The notes under the pieces: model-generated
What the model saw: only the letters and a program-made list of their open reading frames with translations
Told to the model about the DNA's origin: nothing
Databases searched by the model: none
Assembly: GCA_963833505.1 (NCBI GenBank)
Contig: CAWHYG010000007.1
Span: 2,356,001-2,420,000, forward strand
From: CAWHYG01 sp963833505
GTDB taxonomy: Bacteria > Eisenbacteria > RBG-16-71-46 > CAIMUX01
Reading direction: 5' to 3'
Length of the DNA: 64,000 bases
Shown here: positions 1-8,870 of the stretch, piece by piece
Layout of the letters: the number at the start of each line of letters is the position of its first letter
How positions within the stretch are numbered: position 1 is the first letter of the stretch
Position numbers and translations under genes: made by a program

Positions 1-482
1 TCCTCGCCGCGGAATCCCAGGGAGTTGTGGCGGTCGCCATCGGCATTTCGATAGCCGGGCGAAGGAACGTAGAGAAGGTACGGGTGGCGATCGTACCTGA
101 GGCGCTTCTCTTCCATCATGCCCCGCGTCGCAAACGTGCCGAACACCATGTCCGACGCGAAGTGCGAAAGCCACAGGCGCAACGCGCCTTCGAGTGCCCC
201 CAGCCCAGCCAGGGCGATGGCCAGCCCAAGGAGAACATGCGCCGCCCAAGGGAGCCGGAGATGCGGCGCCAGTTTCCGTCTCGTCCGGATGACCAGGATA
301 CCGGCGGAGATCAGGACGAGGTCGAAGACATCGATGATGACTCCGTTGGTCGCAGAGATCGATCGATCGGGGCTGAAAGCACGGGTAAGCAGCCATCGGT
401 TGGCGACGAGGCCGGCCAGGATGAGGAACGCTCCCAGCCCCGCGACGGCGCCGGTGCTCAATTTCCGCTCATGCAGTGTCAT
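1..482 (-). CDS. N-terminal part of an SGNH-hydrolase-like membrane protein (cut by window edge)
   Basis: 160 codons are visible before the window ends, so the C-terminal part is missing. The start ATG overlaps the stop of the upstream deacetylase gene as ATGA, which fixes the start and implies translational coupling. The N-terminal half has three likely membrane segments (about residues 10-33, 47-65 and 80-104). After them comes a soluble stretch with RYDRHPYLLYVPSPGYRN and then HNSLGFRGE. In membrane-anchored SGNH/GDSL-type hydrolases of polysaccharide loci, an N-S-x-G-x-R-G motif of this kind sits just before the catalytic domain, so an O-acetyl esterase or acyltransferase acting on a surface glycan is likely. 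The catalytic GDS block is not in view, so the family call is inference. It is the last visible gene of the minus-strand polysaccharide operon. Confidence 0.6.
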   Translation of the reverse strand, partial: MTLHERKLSTGAVAGLGAFLILAGLVANRWLLTRAFSPDRSISATNGVIIDVFDLVLISAGILVIRTRRKLAPHLRLPWAAHVLLGLAIALAGLGALEGALRLWLSHFASDMVFGTFATRGMMEEKRLRYDRHPYLLYVPSPGYRNADGDRHNSLGFRGE

Positions 483-1620
483 CCTTCATCCCCCCGAGGG
501 CTGCGGGCGTCGTCCGGACTCGATTCGTTACCGTCTTTACGGACCTTCCGGCGGTCCTTGATCGCGGCCTGCGCAAACAGGCGATTGAGCTTGAATGCCA
601 GGACGTCCAGCGTGTCGTATCCGCCGATGAGGAGGCGCGGCAGCCTGAGGCCGTCGGTGGTCGCGCGCGTCAGTCCCGGATCGATGGTGTAGCCCCGTCG
701 AAAGCCCGCCGCCCGCGCTGACCGGATGACCCTGAGATCGGCGTCTCCGTTCGGATAGGCCAGATCGACGGGAGAGACCTGAAGGATGGATTCCAGGACT
801 TCGCGCGACGTCCGGCAGGCCGCGTCGAGGTCATCATCCCCCAAGGCGGTGAGGATCTCGTGACGGTGTCCGTGCGAGCCGATGCAAAGAAGACCCGTCG
901 AATACATGGCCTGGATCTCGCCGGGCGTGAGCGGCCGGTAGTCGCGAAGCGCTTCGCGTCCCTGTTCACCGGCCGCCTTGTCACACGCCGCAAGGACCCG
1001 GTCGACTTTGGGGCAGCCGGGATTGCCGAGCCCCTTGATGTCATCCAGAAGGCGCTGGACGTCGTCCCAGCGTCTCGGGCCGTCTTCCGGATGGAAGCGA
1101 TAGCACCGCAGGCCCGCTTCGCGCAGATCCAGCTCCTCGAGGGCTTCCACCTGGATCGGCACAGTGACCCGGTCGAACCAGAACGGCTCTCCCGAAATCG
1201 TGTGCCAGGTCGAGACGAAGAGGATCGCCGGGACGTGGTGGCGCTGAAGAACCGGCAAGGCGAATCGGAGGTTGTTGACGTATCCGTCATCGAAGGTGAG
1301 CACGAAACTCAACCCACCGGTTTGAGGGCCGACGTCGCGTCCCCCCCGCGGCTGCAGGGAGACCCGCCTTGATGGCCGCTTGAACCTTCGGCCCTTAGGT
1401 TGGAGATCGGGAGCCGGTCGGGATCGATGAAGCGACCGAAGCTGCACAGCCATGCAAGTTGCCGGTCGAGCTCCCCCTGCCGCACGCGAAGCCAGCTCCT
1501 CGGGCCGGCGTCAGGCCCGATGTCATGGTAACCGAGGATCACCACGGAATCGCTCCGGCGGGCCGCGGCCAGCCGGGTCACGGTCCGATTGCCAAGAATT
1601 CGCTTGATCACCGACTTCAT
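479..1620 (-). CDS. Polysaccharide deacetylase (NodB fold), interrupted by a one-base frameshift
   Basis: Two overlapping reading frames together make one deacetylase of about 380 residues. The first frame starts at 1620 (MKSVIKRILGNRTVTRL, with VVILGYHDIG) and runs out after about 1309. The second supplies the NodB core: LTFDDGYVNN (metal-binding Asp pair), IGSHGHRHEIL (the S-H-x-x-x-H motif) and AYPNGDAD. Adding one base inside the run of seven C at 1341-1347 (G on the coding strand) joins them without a stop. The family removes N- or O-acetyl groups from surface polysaccharide or peptidoglycan. The start overlaps the stop of the CapK-like gene as ATGA. The homopolymer indel could be a sequencing or assembly error, a phase-variable tract, or a real pseudogene. 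The product name is secure; an intact product is not. Confidence 0.8.
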
Positions 1621-2981
1621 GTTCGGCCCCCCGCTATGCGACAAATGGAGAACCGGTACTTGCCGCCGGGTCCCGGGCCTATGGCATCCTGGAAATTCAG
1701 GGCGATCGCGACGCTTTCTCCCAGCGCCTGGCGAAGCGTCCGCCGCAGCGCCTCGGCCACGGACTCGTTCCATTCGGGGCCGCGCACGATGTTCAGATCC
1801 ACGCGCTCGATCGCTTCCTGCACGATCTGCAACTGGACGATGCCCGGGTATCGGGTCAGCGTGTTCTCAATGAGAGAGATTCCGGCCACTCGGCTTCCGT
1901 CCGTCGCGATCAGGAAGTCCGCCGTCCTGCCGGTCACGGTCTTCAGGAGCGGAGAGGGGCGACCGCACGGACAGGCCCGGTCGCTCATGACACCGAGGTC
2001 GCCGACCTCGTAGCGCAGCATCGGCATCCCCAGATTGACGAACTCCGTCACAACGATGCGGCCCTCTTCCCCGGGGCGGCACGGCGTGTCGTCGTCCCGC
2101 AGCACCTCCAGGGCGATGTGCTCAGCGTTGATGTGAAGCCCGGCGTGCCGTTCACACTCGCAGGCGATCAGGCTGACCTCTTCGCACCCGTATCGATTGG
2201 TCACGGGACACTCGAAGACCCGCTCGATGACACGGCGCTCCCGCTGAAACAGCATCATGCTGGTGGCGACGATTCCTCGGGGACGAAGGGCCTGCCCCAT
2301 CTCCCCCAGCATTCCCGCCAGCAGATAGAGCGAATGCGCGTGCCCATAAAGCAGGCCAGGACGCAGGCGGCGCCAACCCGCGGCGAACTCCCGCACTGCC
2401 GGGCCGTCCAAATGCATGGTGTCGAGGCAGATAACCCGGTCCTTCAGCAGAGCGCGAATGCGGTTTCTCAGAGTGACGGGGCGGATGGGATTCCCCCACA
2501 CGGCGGCCATCGGCTGTCCCAGACGCCAGCCACTCCACGAGTCGGCAAGCAAGGCGGCTCCCTGGCGCAAGCCGACTCCGCGCCGATCGCAGTAGACCTG
2601 GAGAGGTGTTCCGGTGGAACCGCCGGTCTTGGCTCGCACCAGATCCTCGGACCGGTGGTTCACGGCAAGGATCTCGGAACCGTGTTCCCGCAAGTCCGAC
2701 TTGGTCAAGAGAGGGAGGGCGGCCAGATCTGAAATGGACTCGACACCTCGAGGATCGATTCCCGCCGCTTCCAGGCGACGCCGGAAGAACGGCGATGCCG
2801 CGGCCGCGTGGCGAACCAGCGTATTCAGGCGCGTGCGGCGCCGCGCGTCCAGCGCGGCCGGCGGATCGAATTGTCTCCGGGACAGTTCCCGGAAGGTCCG
2901 CAGGCGGAGGCTGCCCTCCCATAGGTCCCACGCTGGTTCCGTTACATGGGCCACGAGCCAGTCGGGAATGCGCATCTCCAT
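1617..2981 (-). CDS. CapK/PaaK-like adenylate-forming ligase of a polysaccharide locus
   Basis: 454 residues of the phenylacetate-CoA-ligase-like (CapK) branch of adenylating enzymes. TGGSTGTPLQVY at about residue 119 is the AMP/phosphate-binding signature, NRYGCEEVSLIACEC lies mid-protein, and ALRYEVGDLG-like residues (LRYEVGDLGVM) follow at the usual adenylation A-motif site. The CACGRPSP-like stretch (ACPCGRPSPLL) matches the Cys-rich turn typical of CapK proteins. Members occur in capsule and PEP-CTERM-linked exopolysaccharide clusters, where they are thought to activate an acyl or amino-acid substituent; the true substrate is unknown. The gene lies 7 bases downstream of the GT2 gene and overlaps the deacetylase start by four bases, so it is within an operon. 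No signal peptide or membrane segment is seen, so it is probably cytoplasmic. Confidence 0.8.
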   Translation of the reverse strand: MEMRIPDWLVAHVTEPAWDLWEGSLRLRTFRELSRRQFDPPAALDARRRTRLNTLVRHAAAASPFFRRRLEAAGIDPRGVESISDLAALPLLTKSDLREHGSEILAVNHRSEDLVRAKTGGSTGTPLQVYCDRRGVGLRQGAALLADSWSGWRLGQPMAAVWGNPIRPVTLRNRIRALLKDRVICLDTMHLDGPAVREFAAGWRRLRPGLLYGHAHSLYLLAGMLGEMGQALRPRGIVATSMMLFQRERRVIERVFECPVTNRYGCEEVSLIACECERHAGLHINAEHIALEVLRDDDTPCRPGEEGRIVVTEFVNLGMPMLRYEVGDLGVMSDRACPCGRPSPLLKTVTGRTADFLIATDGSRVAGISLIENTLTRYPGIVQLQIVQEAIERVDLNIVRGPEWNESVAEALRRTLRQALGESVAIALNFQDAIGPGPGGKYRFSICRIAGGRT

Positions 2982-2988
2982 CGTCTCT

Positions 2989-4122
2989 TCAAATGCGGGG
3001 GGTCCAGGTCACCTGCTTGTGGCCTTGGAGGAATCGCACCAGGGCGGTGCCGGCCGCGGCGTTCACCAGGCAAAGATAATAGGGAAAGGACAGCGGCGTA
3101 GGCAAGGAACGCCTGAGGAAGCCGAGACCGGCGAAGACATAGAACGCGACCTGCGCCGCAAACATCGCGTCCCATGCGGGACCGCACCCGAGCAGGGCCG
3201 CGTTGCTCAACAAGGCTCCTAGCTGGAAGATCGGGGCAAGATAGCGCAACCACTTGTGGGAAAAGAGCTGCCATGAGAACAAACCGAATCGAAACGGGTT
3301 CAGGAGGCCCGCCTTGTCACGCAGGGCGTGCCAGGCTCTCAGCGTCACCCGGGTTCGCATGTGAAACTCGTCGGTCGCGGTCTCCAGACTCGCTTCGTAG
3401 AGACGAGCCTCGGGAACGAACACGACTCGTCGGCCTCGCTCGATGACGCTCAGAGGCAGCACCAGGTCCGGTTGCTGGTCCGGACGCATTTCCAGATACA
3501 GGTCCGCCCTCACTGCGTCAATGCCCCCGTCCACGCCAACCACCGAGCCGATGGCGGTCTCAAGGTCGCGCAACGCGTTCTCATAGCGCATGTAGGCGGA
3601 GCAACCCTCTCCGGTCGGAGAACCGTCGGGAGCTTTGTAGAGCATTCGACCGGTCGCATATCCCACCTTCGAGTCGGCGAACGGCTCCACCAGCTTCCGC
3701 AACGCATCCGCGGCATAGAGCGAGTTGGCATCGGAGAACACGAGGATCTCCCCCGTGGCCAGGGGTACGGCCAGGTTCAGGGCCGAGGTCTTTCCCGCCC
3801 TGGGTTCCTGCCGCAACAAGCGTATACGGGGTTCGTTCGAAGCAAACTCGGAAACCACCCGGTCGGTGCCGTCATCGGAGCCGTCGGAGATCACGATGAT
3901 TTCGAAACGGTCCCGGGGATAATCCAGGTCCAGCTTGTTCTGGAGCGTGGCCGTGATCTGGCCGACCTCGTTGTAGGCGGAAATCAAGATCGTGACTCCC
4001 GGAGTATCCGGGGCGGATAGCACACGGCGCCGCCGGACGACTCGGAGCATGGCGCACAGCAGCAGATAGCCTACGTATACATATACGAGGACGGCGACGC
4101 AAACTGCGAACACCCAGGACAT
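2989..4122 (-). CDS. Membrane-anchored family 2 glycosyltransferase
   Basis: 377 residues. An N-terminal membrane segment (residues 3-26) leads into a GT-A domain with VTILISAYNE, VISDGSDDGT and FSDANS (the DxD-like metal site). VGVDGGIDAVR and the downstream TRVTLRAW region stand where processive GT2 enzymes carry their acceptor motifs. Two or three further hydrophobic segments follow (about residues 285-350), so the protein is of the membrane-bound type that elongates a polysaccharide at the inner membrane. The sugar cannot be read from sequence. It sits between the CelD-like acyltransferase (31 bases upstream) and the CapK-like ligase (7 bases downstream) in one transcription direction. 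Confidence 0.87.
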   Translation of the reverse strand: MSWVFAVCVAVLVYVYVGYLLLCAMLRVVRRRRVLSAPDTPGVTILISAYNEVGQITATLQNKLDLDYPRDRFEIIVISDGSDDGTDRVVSEFASNEPRIRLLRQEPRAGKTSALNLAVPLATGEILVFSDANSLYAADALRKLVEPFADSKVGYATGRMLYKAPDGSPTGEGCSAYMRYENALRDLETAIGSVVGVDGGIDAVRADLYLEMRPDQQPDLVLPLSVIERGRRVVFVPEARLYEASLETATDEFHMRTRVTLRAWHALRDKAGLLNPFRFGLFSWQLFSHKWLRYLAPIFQLGALLSNAALLGCGPAWDAMFAAQVAFYVFAGLGFLRRSLPTPLSFPYYLCLVNAAAGTALVRFLQGHKQVTWTPRI

Positions 4123-4153
4123 TGACCGACTTCCTCAATCTTTCGCGAGCGGC

Positions 4154-5353
4154 TCACGTCGAACGCCAATCCTCCGGAGCCAGGGCGGGACCCGACCCAC
4201 GCCTACCTGACAGGCTGCCTTTCAGCCAGGGCCTGACCCGGAACACGGCCAGACGCAGCAATGCGCCGACGGGCCCCGGCTGGAAGGCGACGACGCGCAC
4301 ATGAGGCCTCAGCCCCGGTTGCCACCGTGACTTGAAATACGAGTCTCCACGCAGAAAATCAAAACCGGTCATGTGGCTCTCAAAAGCATGTTTGACCGTC
4401 TGATGAAACAGCCAGGCACCGACCGCTCCCTTCTCGTATCCGGGCAGGTAGGCCCCGTTGTACGCGTGGTAGACCCCTCCGTACACGAACCCGATGATGT
4501 AGGAGATCATCCTTCCGTCGAGACGGAGGACAAAGAGGAGCGGGCGGATGTCTCCCGGTTCCGTCAGGATCCGGCGCATAAACTCGCGGTTGGTCTCGCT
4601 CCGGTAAAACGAGCGCCCGGCGGACGCCTTGGCGCTTCGCATCTCGACCGCGATCAGCTCGTCGAGCTGGTCCACCACGGTTTGGCCCTCGTCAACCGTC
4701 AGCCGCCATGCTCCCCATTGGTCAAACACCTTGGGGCGGGTGCGCATCTCCGATCGGAATTTCCGTGAGAGGGTCAATTCATAGGTCGCCCAGTCGGAGT
4801 CGACGGGCAGGAACGGCTGGGTCGAGCACTCCTCCCATTCGAGCTGCTTCCAAACCCGGCAACCTGCCTCGATGGTGGCCGATCCGGCGGGCATGTGCTC
4901 GAGGCGGACCAGCGCGCTCCCGCACGATCGGGTATGCAGCCGTGTCCAGATGGCCTCGACCGCCGCTTCCCGGCCCGGAAGCGCCAGGAAATCCTGACGG
5001 TCGGACGTGAGGTCCCCCAGGAAACAGAGTTCTTTGAGAGGCACGCGGTAGTAGCGCGTGCGGCGGGCGCAAAGCGGGGCCGCGGCCACGAGCCGGTCAC
5101 CCTCATAGGCACAGAGCACGCGCACTTCGTACTGGCGCCCGTGTGTTTTCCACCAGGCGCTGAGCCATGCCGGCGTGAGAAAGAGGGTATTGCACGCCGA
5201 GTGCGCCAGCAGGTCGGTCCATTGGGGGGCGAGCGCCTCGAACTCCTTGAGACACTTGATTTCCTCGATTCGGACGTCCACCGTGACGATCGACCTTTCG
5301 AATGGAAGATCGTGGATGGCCAGTGGACTTTCCGCGTCTCGATCATGAACCAC
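4154..5353 (-). CDS. CelD/BcsL-type GNAT acyltransferase
   Basis: About 399 residues from a GTG at 5353; an in-frame GTG at 5281 (VDVRIEEIKCL) is an equally possible start and neither has a strong ribosome site. The pattern is that of the double-GNAT proteins of cellulose and exopolysaccharide loci: FLTPAWLSAWWKTHG near residue 60, VLCAYEGDRLVAAAPL, then a C-terminal half with LFVLRLDGRMISYIIGF, YNGAYLPGYEKGAVGAWL and FDFLRGDSYFKSRWQPG. The family is thought to transfer acyl groups (or, in FemAB-like relatives, amino acids) onto surface polysaccharide or its precursors. It is soluble and carries no signal peptide. Neighbouring glycosyltransferases support a decoration role; the donor is unknown. 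Confidence 0.8.
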   Translation of the reverse strand: MVHDRDAESPLAIHDLPFERSIVTVDVRIEEIKCLKEFEALAPQWTDLLAHSACNTLFLTPAWLSAWWKTHGRQYEVRVLCAYEGDRLVAAAPLCARRTRYYRVPLKELCFLGDLTSDRQDFLALPGREAAVEAIWTRLHTRSCGSALVRLEHMPAGSATIEAGCRVWKQLEWEECSTQPFLPVDSDWATYELTLSRKFRSEMRTRPKVFDQWGAWRLTVDEGQTVVDQLDELIAVEMRSAKASAGRSFYRSETNREFMRRILTEPGDIRPLLFVLRLDGRMISYIIGFVYGGVYHAYNGAYLPGYEKGAVGAWLFHQTVKHAFESHMTGFDFLRGDSYFKSRWQPGLRPHVRVVAFQPGPVGALLRLAVFRVRPWLKGSLSGRRGSGPALAPEDWRST

Positions 5354-5581
5354 GCCGTCGGGCCGCGGTCACTGGCTTCAGTCAAATGGGAGGCTCGCTC
5401 CCGCGCCAAAAGAGACCCGGACTCAACCGCTGACCATAGAGAACCCCTGCGGCCCATTGAATGGCAGGTCAACCTAACACCGGGCCTGCGGTCATCCCTG
5501 CAGAAGGTTCACCATCGGGTTACACGATACTCCGGACCTGCTGCACATGCAACCACCGGGCTGGCCGCCCCGGGATTCCGT

Positions 5582-6709
5582 CTAGCCGAGACCCCGATCC
5601 CTGCGGTGCGGCTTGGCCGACGCGCCCGTCAAGGATCTCGCATACAGCTCGTGATGGGCCTCGACGCATCGCTTCCAGTCGTAGAGGAGCGCGTTCCGGC
5701 GTGCCTCGCGCGCAAGGGCCGCGCGCCTCGATGGGTCAACCGCCAGACGTCCGATCGCGGCTGCCAGTGCCGCGGGATCTCCCGGCTGGACCAGGAGACC
5801 ATTCTCATTGCTTCGAATCACCTCCCGGTTGCCTCCGACGTCCGTGGCCACGACCGCACATCCGCGCAGCATGTACTCCAGCAGTGAGTTCGAGAATCCC
5901 TCCGAATCGGAGCAATTGACGCCGATCTCAATGCGTCCCAGGTACCCGTTGACGTCATGGACGGCGCCGGCAAAGACCACACGCTCGGCGATCCCCAGTT
6001 CCCGAGCCAGCGAGCGGAAGGCGGTCAGGCTTGTCCCGGTGCCGATGATATGCCAGGTCAGCTCTGGCCTCTCCCGGCACAGGAGGGCCGCCGCCCGCAG
6101 GAACAGGTCGACGCGCTTGACCGGACGATCAAGGTTTGCGACCAGCCCCACCGTAGAGGCCGCCCCCTCGTGGCCGGTGAACGGAAAGTCCTCCGGCGCT
6201 ACACCGTTGGGAATGACGGCAACCCGCTCTCGCGGCAGTCCGTCCGCAGCGCAGTAATGGTCGCGAACTGCTCCCGAGTTCGCGACAAAGCCCGTGAACA
6301 GGCGATTGGCGAGCCGCAACGGCATCTGATTGACCCCGCGGCGCCAGAAGCCGAGGTCGCGGAGGCCCCGCAGGCGCACCGGGACCCCGGCGGCCCATGA
6401 AGCGAGCCCGGCCACAACCACGGCGTCCTGAAAGAACGCGTGAACGACCTCGACTCGGACCGAACGCATGTATGCCGCCAAGCGTGTGATCTCACGGAGG
6501 ATGGATGGTCGGGCCAGCTTGCTGACATTCAACGGGAAGTGGGCGCAATCCGGCAGCTCAGGTTGTTCCTGGCTCCTGGCCAGGGTGCAGAGGTGAACGG
6601 AGCACCGCCGGCGGTCAAGCCGCTCGATCAAACCGATGAGTTGTTTCTCCGTGCCGCCGTTGGCCGGCAAGCGGTCGATGCAGTATAGTATGCTGGTGGG
6701 CGTTGCCAT
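5582..6709 (-). CDS. Family 4 glycosyltransferase (GT-B fold)
   Basis: 375 residues. The N-terminal Rossmann half starts ILYCIDRLPANGGTEKQL, the usual acceptor-side glycine loop. The C-terminal half has VGLVANLDRPVKRVDLFLRA, WHIIGTGT and the donor-binding EGFSNSLLEYMLRGCAVVAT with the E-x7-E spacing typical of GT4. It should transfer a sugar from a nucleotide-sugar donor to a lipid-linked or growing glycan at the cytoplasmic face. It is the first gene of the minus-strand polysaccharide run, and the divergent deacetylase at 6878 begins 168 bases away. The 228 bases between its stop and the next gene (5354-5581) show no further gene. Confidence 0.9.
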   Translation of the reverse strand: MATPTSILYCIDRLPANGGTEKQLIGLIERLDRRRCSVHLCTLARSQEQPELPDCAHFPLNVSKLARPSILREITRLAAYMRSVRVEVVHAFFQDAVVVAGLASWAAGVPVRLRGLRDLGFWRRGVNQMPLRLANRLFTGFVANSGAVRDHYCAADGLPRERVAVIPNGVAPEDFPFTGHEGAASTVGLVANLDRPVKRVDLFLRAAALLCRERPELTWHIIGTGTSLTAFRSLARELGIAERVVFAGAVHDVNGYLGRIEIGVNCSDSEGFSNSLLEYMLRGCAVVATDVGGNREVIRSNENGLLVQPGDPAALAAAIGRLAVDPSRRAALAREARRNALLYDWKRCVEAHHELYARSLTGASAKPHRRDRGLG

Positions 6710-6877
6710 CGTTTACCTTGGCGGTGACAAGACCGGTGCGGTGCCGGCCACGGAGCCATGCGAAGCAGCGCGACAACCCGATATGACCATGGCGCCGCTC
6801 CCAGCAAGGCGCGTGCCTGCAGCGATGTTGGACGGACTCAGGGCGCGGCGATCGGAATCTCCGTCCCGGGGCTGGAC

Positions 6878-7930
6878 GTGAAGAAGCTGGCGAAAAGACT
6901 CCTGCTCTCCTTCCCGGGTTTCGAATCGATCTGCCGCCGGTTTACGGCCGGGACCGTGCGGACCTTGATGTACCACCGTTTCGGCGACGGGGCAACCACC
7001 GACCGCCGGTGCGTGGACTCGGGGGTCTTGCGCCAGCAGGCGTTCTACCTGGTCCGTCACCACGATCTCTGGCTGCCGGACGACATCCTGCCGGCAAACG
7101 ACGGAGCCCGGCCGATCGGCCGGTGTCCGGTGGTCGTGACCGTGGACGACGGCTATCGGGACTTCTACGAAGTCGCCTACCCCATCTTCCGCGAGTATCG
7201 TATCCCGGTGATGCTCTTCCTCACCACAGGCTTCGTCGATGGAAACGTATGGTTCTGGTGGGACCGGCTGGAATGCATTCTGGACGGGTTGTCCGGTAGC
7301 GGCGAATTCGAGGCGGAGGTGGGCGGGCACGTGCTTCATCTGGATCCGGACACTCCCGAGGGGCGGGCCAGCGCATGGCAGGCCGTCGCCAACCGTTGCC
7401 GATTCCTGCCAGACGAGCAGAAGGAAGCCGTTCTCGAGGCTTTGGCCTCCCGGCTCAAGTCCCCCCTGGGCATGGAATTGGAGCCGAGATACAGAGCCGT
7501 GACCTGGGACCAGGTCCGGCGCATGGCGGCCGACGGAGTGCGCTTCGGCGTCCACACGGTCAGTCACCCGATCCTGGCCAGGGTCACAACGGAAAGGGCC
7601 CGCCGGGAGATCACGGATGCGCGCGTGCGATTGGGCGAGGTACTTGGAAGCATGCCGGAGTGGTTTTGCTATCCCCAGGGCGGGCCGGCCGACGTCACCC
7701 GGCGGGAGCGGGATCTCGTGGCCGAGGCGGGACACCGTGGTGCGTTCGTGGCGTACCAGAACCTCCTCACGCCGGAAGACGCGTATGCGCTGCCGCGCAG
7801 CGGCGTCAGCGCCGACATGACCGAATTTCGCTGGACGCTTTGCGGCGCGGAGATCCTCGTCCTGCGTCTTCGCCGGCGCTTGGGCATGGACTTCGGGCCG
7901 GGCTCGGAATACTGGGTCGGTTCCTCCTGA
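6878..7930 (+). CDS. Polysaccharide deacetylase (NodB family)
   Basis: About 350 residues from a GTG at 6878 (V/MKKLAKRLLLSFPG). The frame is open from 6758, but the extra 40 residues are low-complexity and unlike the family, so the later start is preferred. The NodB motifs are clear: TLMYHRFGDG, VVVTVDDGYRDFYE (metal Asp pair), FGVHTVSHPILAR (the H-x3-H motif) and WFCYPQGGPAD. A hydrophobic stretch near the start could be a membrane anchor. The enzyme would deacetylate a surface glycan. It is the first gene of the plus-strand run and is 28 bases from the following glycosyltransferase. It is distinct from, and only distantly like, the frameshifted deacetylase at 479-1620, so the locus carries two. 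Confidence 0.87.
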   Translation: MKKLAKRLLLSFPGFESICRRFTAGTVRTLMYHRFGDGATTDRRCVDSGVLRQQAFYLVRHHDLWLPDDILPANDGARPIGRCPVVVTVDDGYRDFYEVAYPIFREYRIPVMLFLTTGFVDGNVWFWWDRLECILDGLSGSGEFEAEVGGHVLHLDPDTPEGRASAWQAVANRCRFLPDEQKEAVLEALASRLKSPLGMELEPRYRAVTWDQVRRMAADGVRFGVHTVSHPILARVTTERARREITDARVRLGEVLGSMPEWFCYPQGGPADVTRRERDLVAEAGHRGAFVAYQNLLTPEDAYALPRSGVSADMTEFRWTLCGAEILVLRLRRRLGMDFGPGSEYWVGSS

Positions 7931-7958
7931 CCTCAAGCACGATCGGAACGGATGGTCC

Positions 7959-8846
7959 ATGAACCGGACTCCACTCGTATCGGTTGTCACTGCGACCTTC
8001 AACATGGCCCGCTATCTCCGCGAGGCGGTCGACTCCGTGCTCGCCCAGACCTGGCCCGGTCTGGAGTTGATCGTGGTCGACGACGGATCGACCGACGACA
8101 CTCCAATGTTGCTGGAGAGCTACGCCGATGATCCCAGGGTCAGGGTGATCCGCCAGAGCAACGCGGGGCAGACCAAGGCGAAGAATTCCGGCATCCGCGC
8201 AGCTCGCGGCGACTACGTCGGTTTCTGCGACGCCGACAACGCATGGCTCCCGGACAAGCTTGTCCGCCAGGTTCCGCTGCTGGAAGCGAACCCGGACGCC
8301 GGAGTCGTCTATGGCAACATCGAACTGATGGACGGAGATGGCGGGCCCCTGCCGACTCCGACGATCCGGCGCCACGGCGGGCGGATCACGGACCGTCTCT
8401 TACTGCAGAACTTCGTGACCTTCAATACGACCCTTGTGCGCCGGGCGGTGATGGAGGAGTTCGGGGGATTCGACGAATCGCTTTCCATGGGCATCGACTA
8501 CGAGCTCTGGCTGCGGATCTCCACCCGCTACGAGTTCATCTACCTGCCCCGGTCGCTTGTCCGCTATCGCATCTGGGAGGGACAAATGTCCCATCGCGCT
8601 GAGGAACGCTTCGCCAATTTCCATGCCTTGTTCTCGCGTTTCTCCGAGCGATTCCCGGATTTCGTGCCTCCGGCGACAGCTCGTCTTGTGTGGGCCCGCA
8701 ACTACGCGCAGAGAGGGATGAGTCGGGCGAAACGGCGAAATCTCCAAGGGGCGTGCGAGGATTACTGGAGGGCGTTTCGTTACCGGCCCTACGACAGGTT
8801 TCTCTGGCTGAGCATCTTGCGAACGGTCCTTGGTCGCGGCGACTGA
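7959..8846 (+). CDS. Family 2 glycosyltransferase
   Basis: 295 residues with a textbook GT-A start: PLVSVVTATFNMARYLREAV, then VVDDGSTDDT, AKNSGIRAARGDYVGFCDADN (the DxD site) and, later, FDESLSMGIDYELWLRI, the ED-like catalytic base region. No membrane segment is present, so it is a soluble single-addition enzyme acting at the inner face of the membrane. The C-terminal part (RMSRAKRRNLQGACEDYW-like residues) resembles the short helical tail common in such enzymes. It lies between a deacetylase (28 bases upstream) and a GNAT gene (24 bases downstream), which fits a polysaccharide assembly operon. Confidence 0.9.
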   Translation: MNRTPLVSVVTATFNMARYLREAVDSVLAQTWPGLELIVVDDGSTDDTPMLLESYADDPRVRVIRQSNAGQTKAKNSGIRAARGDYVGFCDADNAWLPDKLVRQVPLLEANPDAGVVYGNIELMDGDGGPLPTPTIRRHGGRITDRLLLQNFVTFNTTLVRRAVMEEFGGFDESLSMGIDYELWLRISTRYEFIYLPRSLVRYRIWEGQMSHRAEERFANFHALFSRFSERFPDFVPPATARLVWARNYAQRGMSRAKRRNLQGACEDYWRAFRYRPYDRFLWLSILRTVLGRGD

Positions 8847-8870
8847 CGGCAAAGCGTCGGGAGTCGAACC

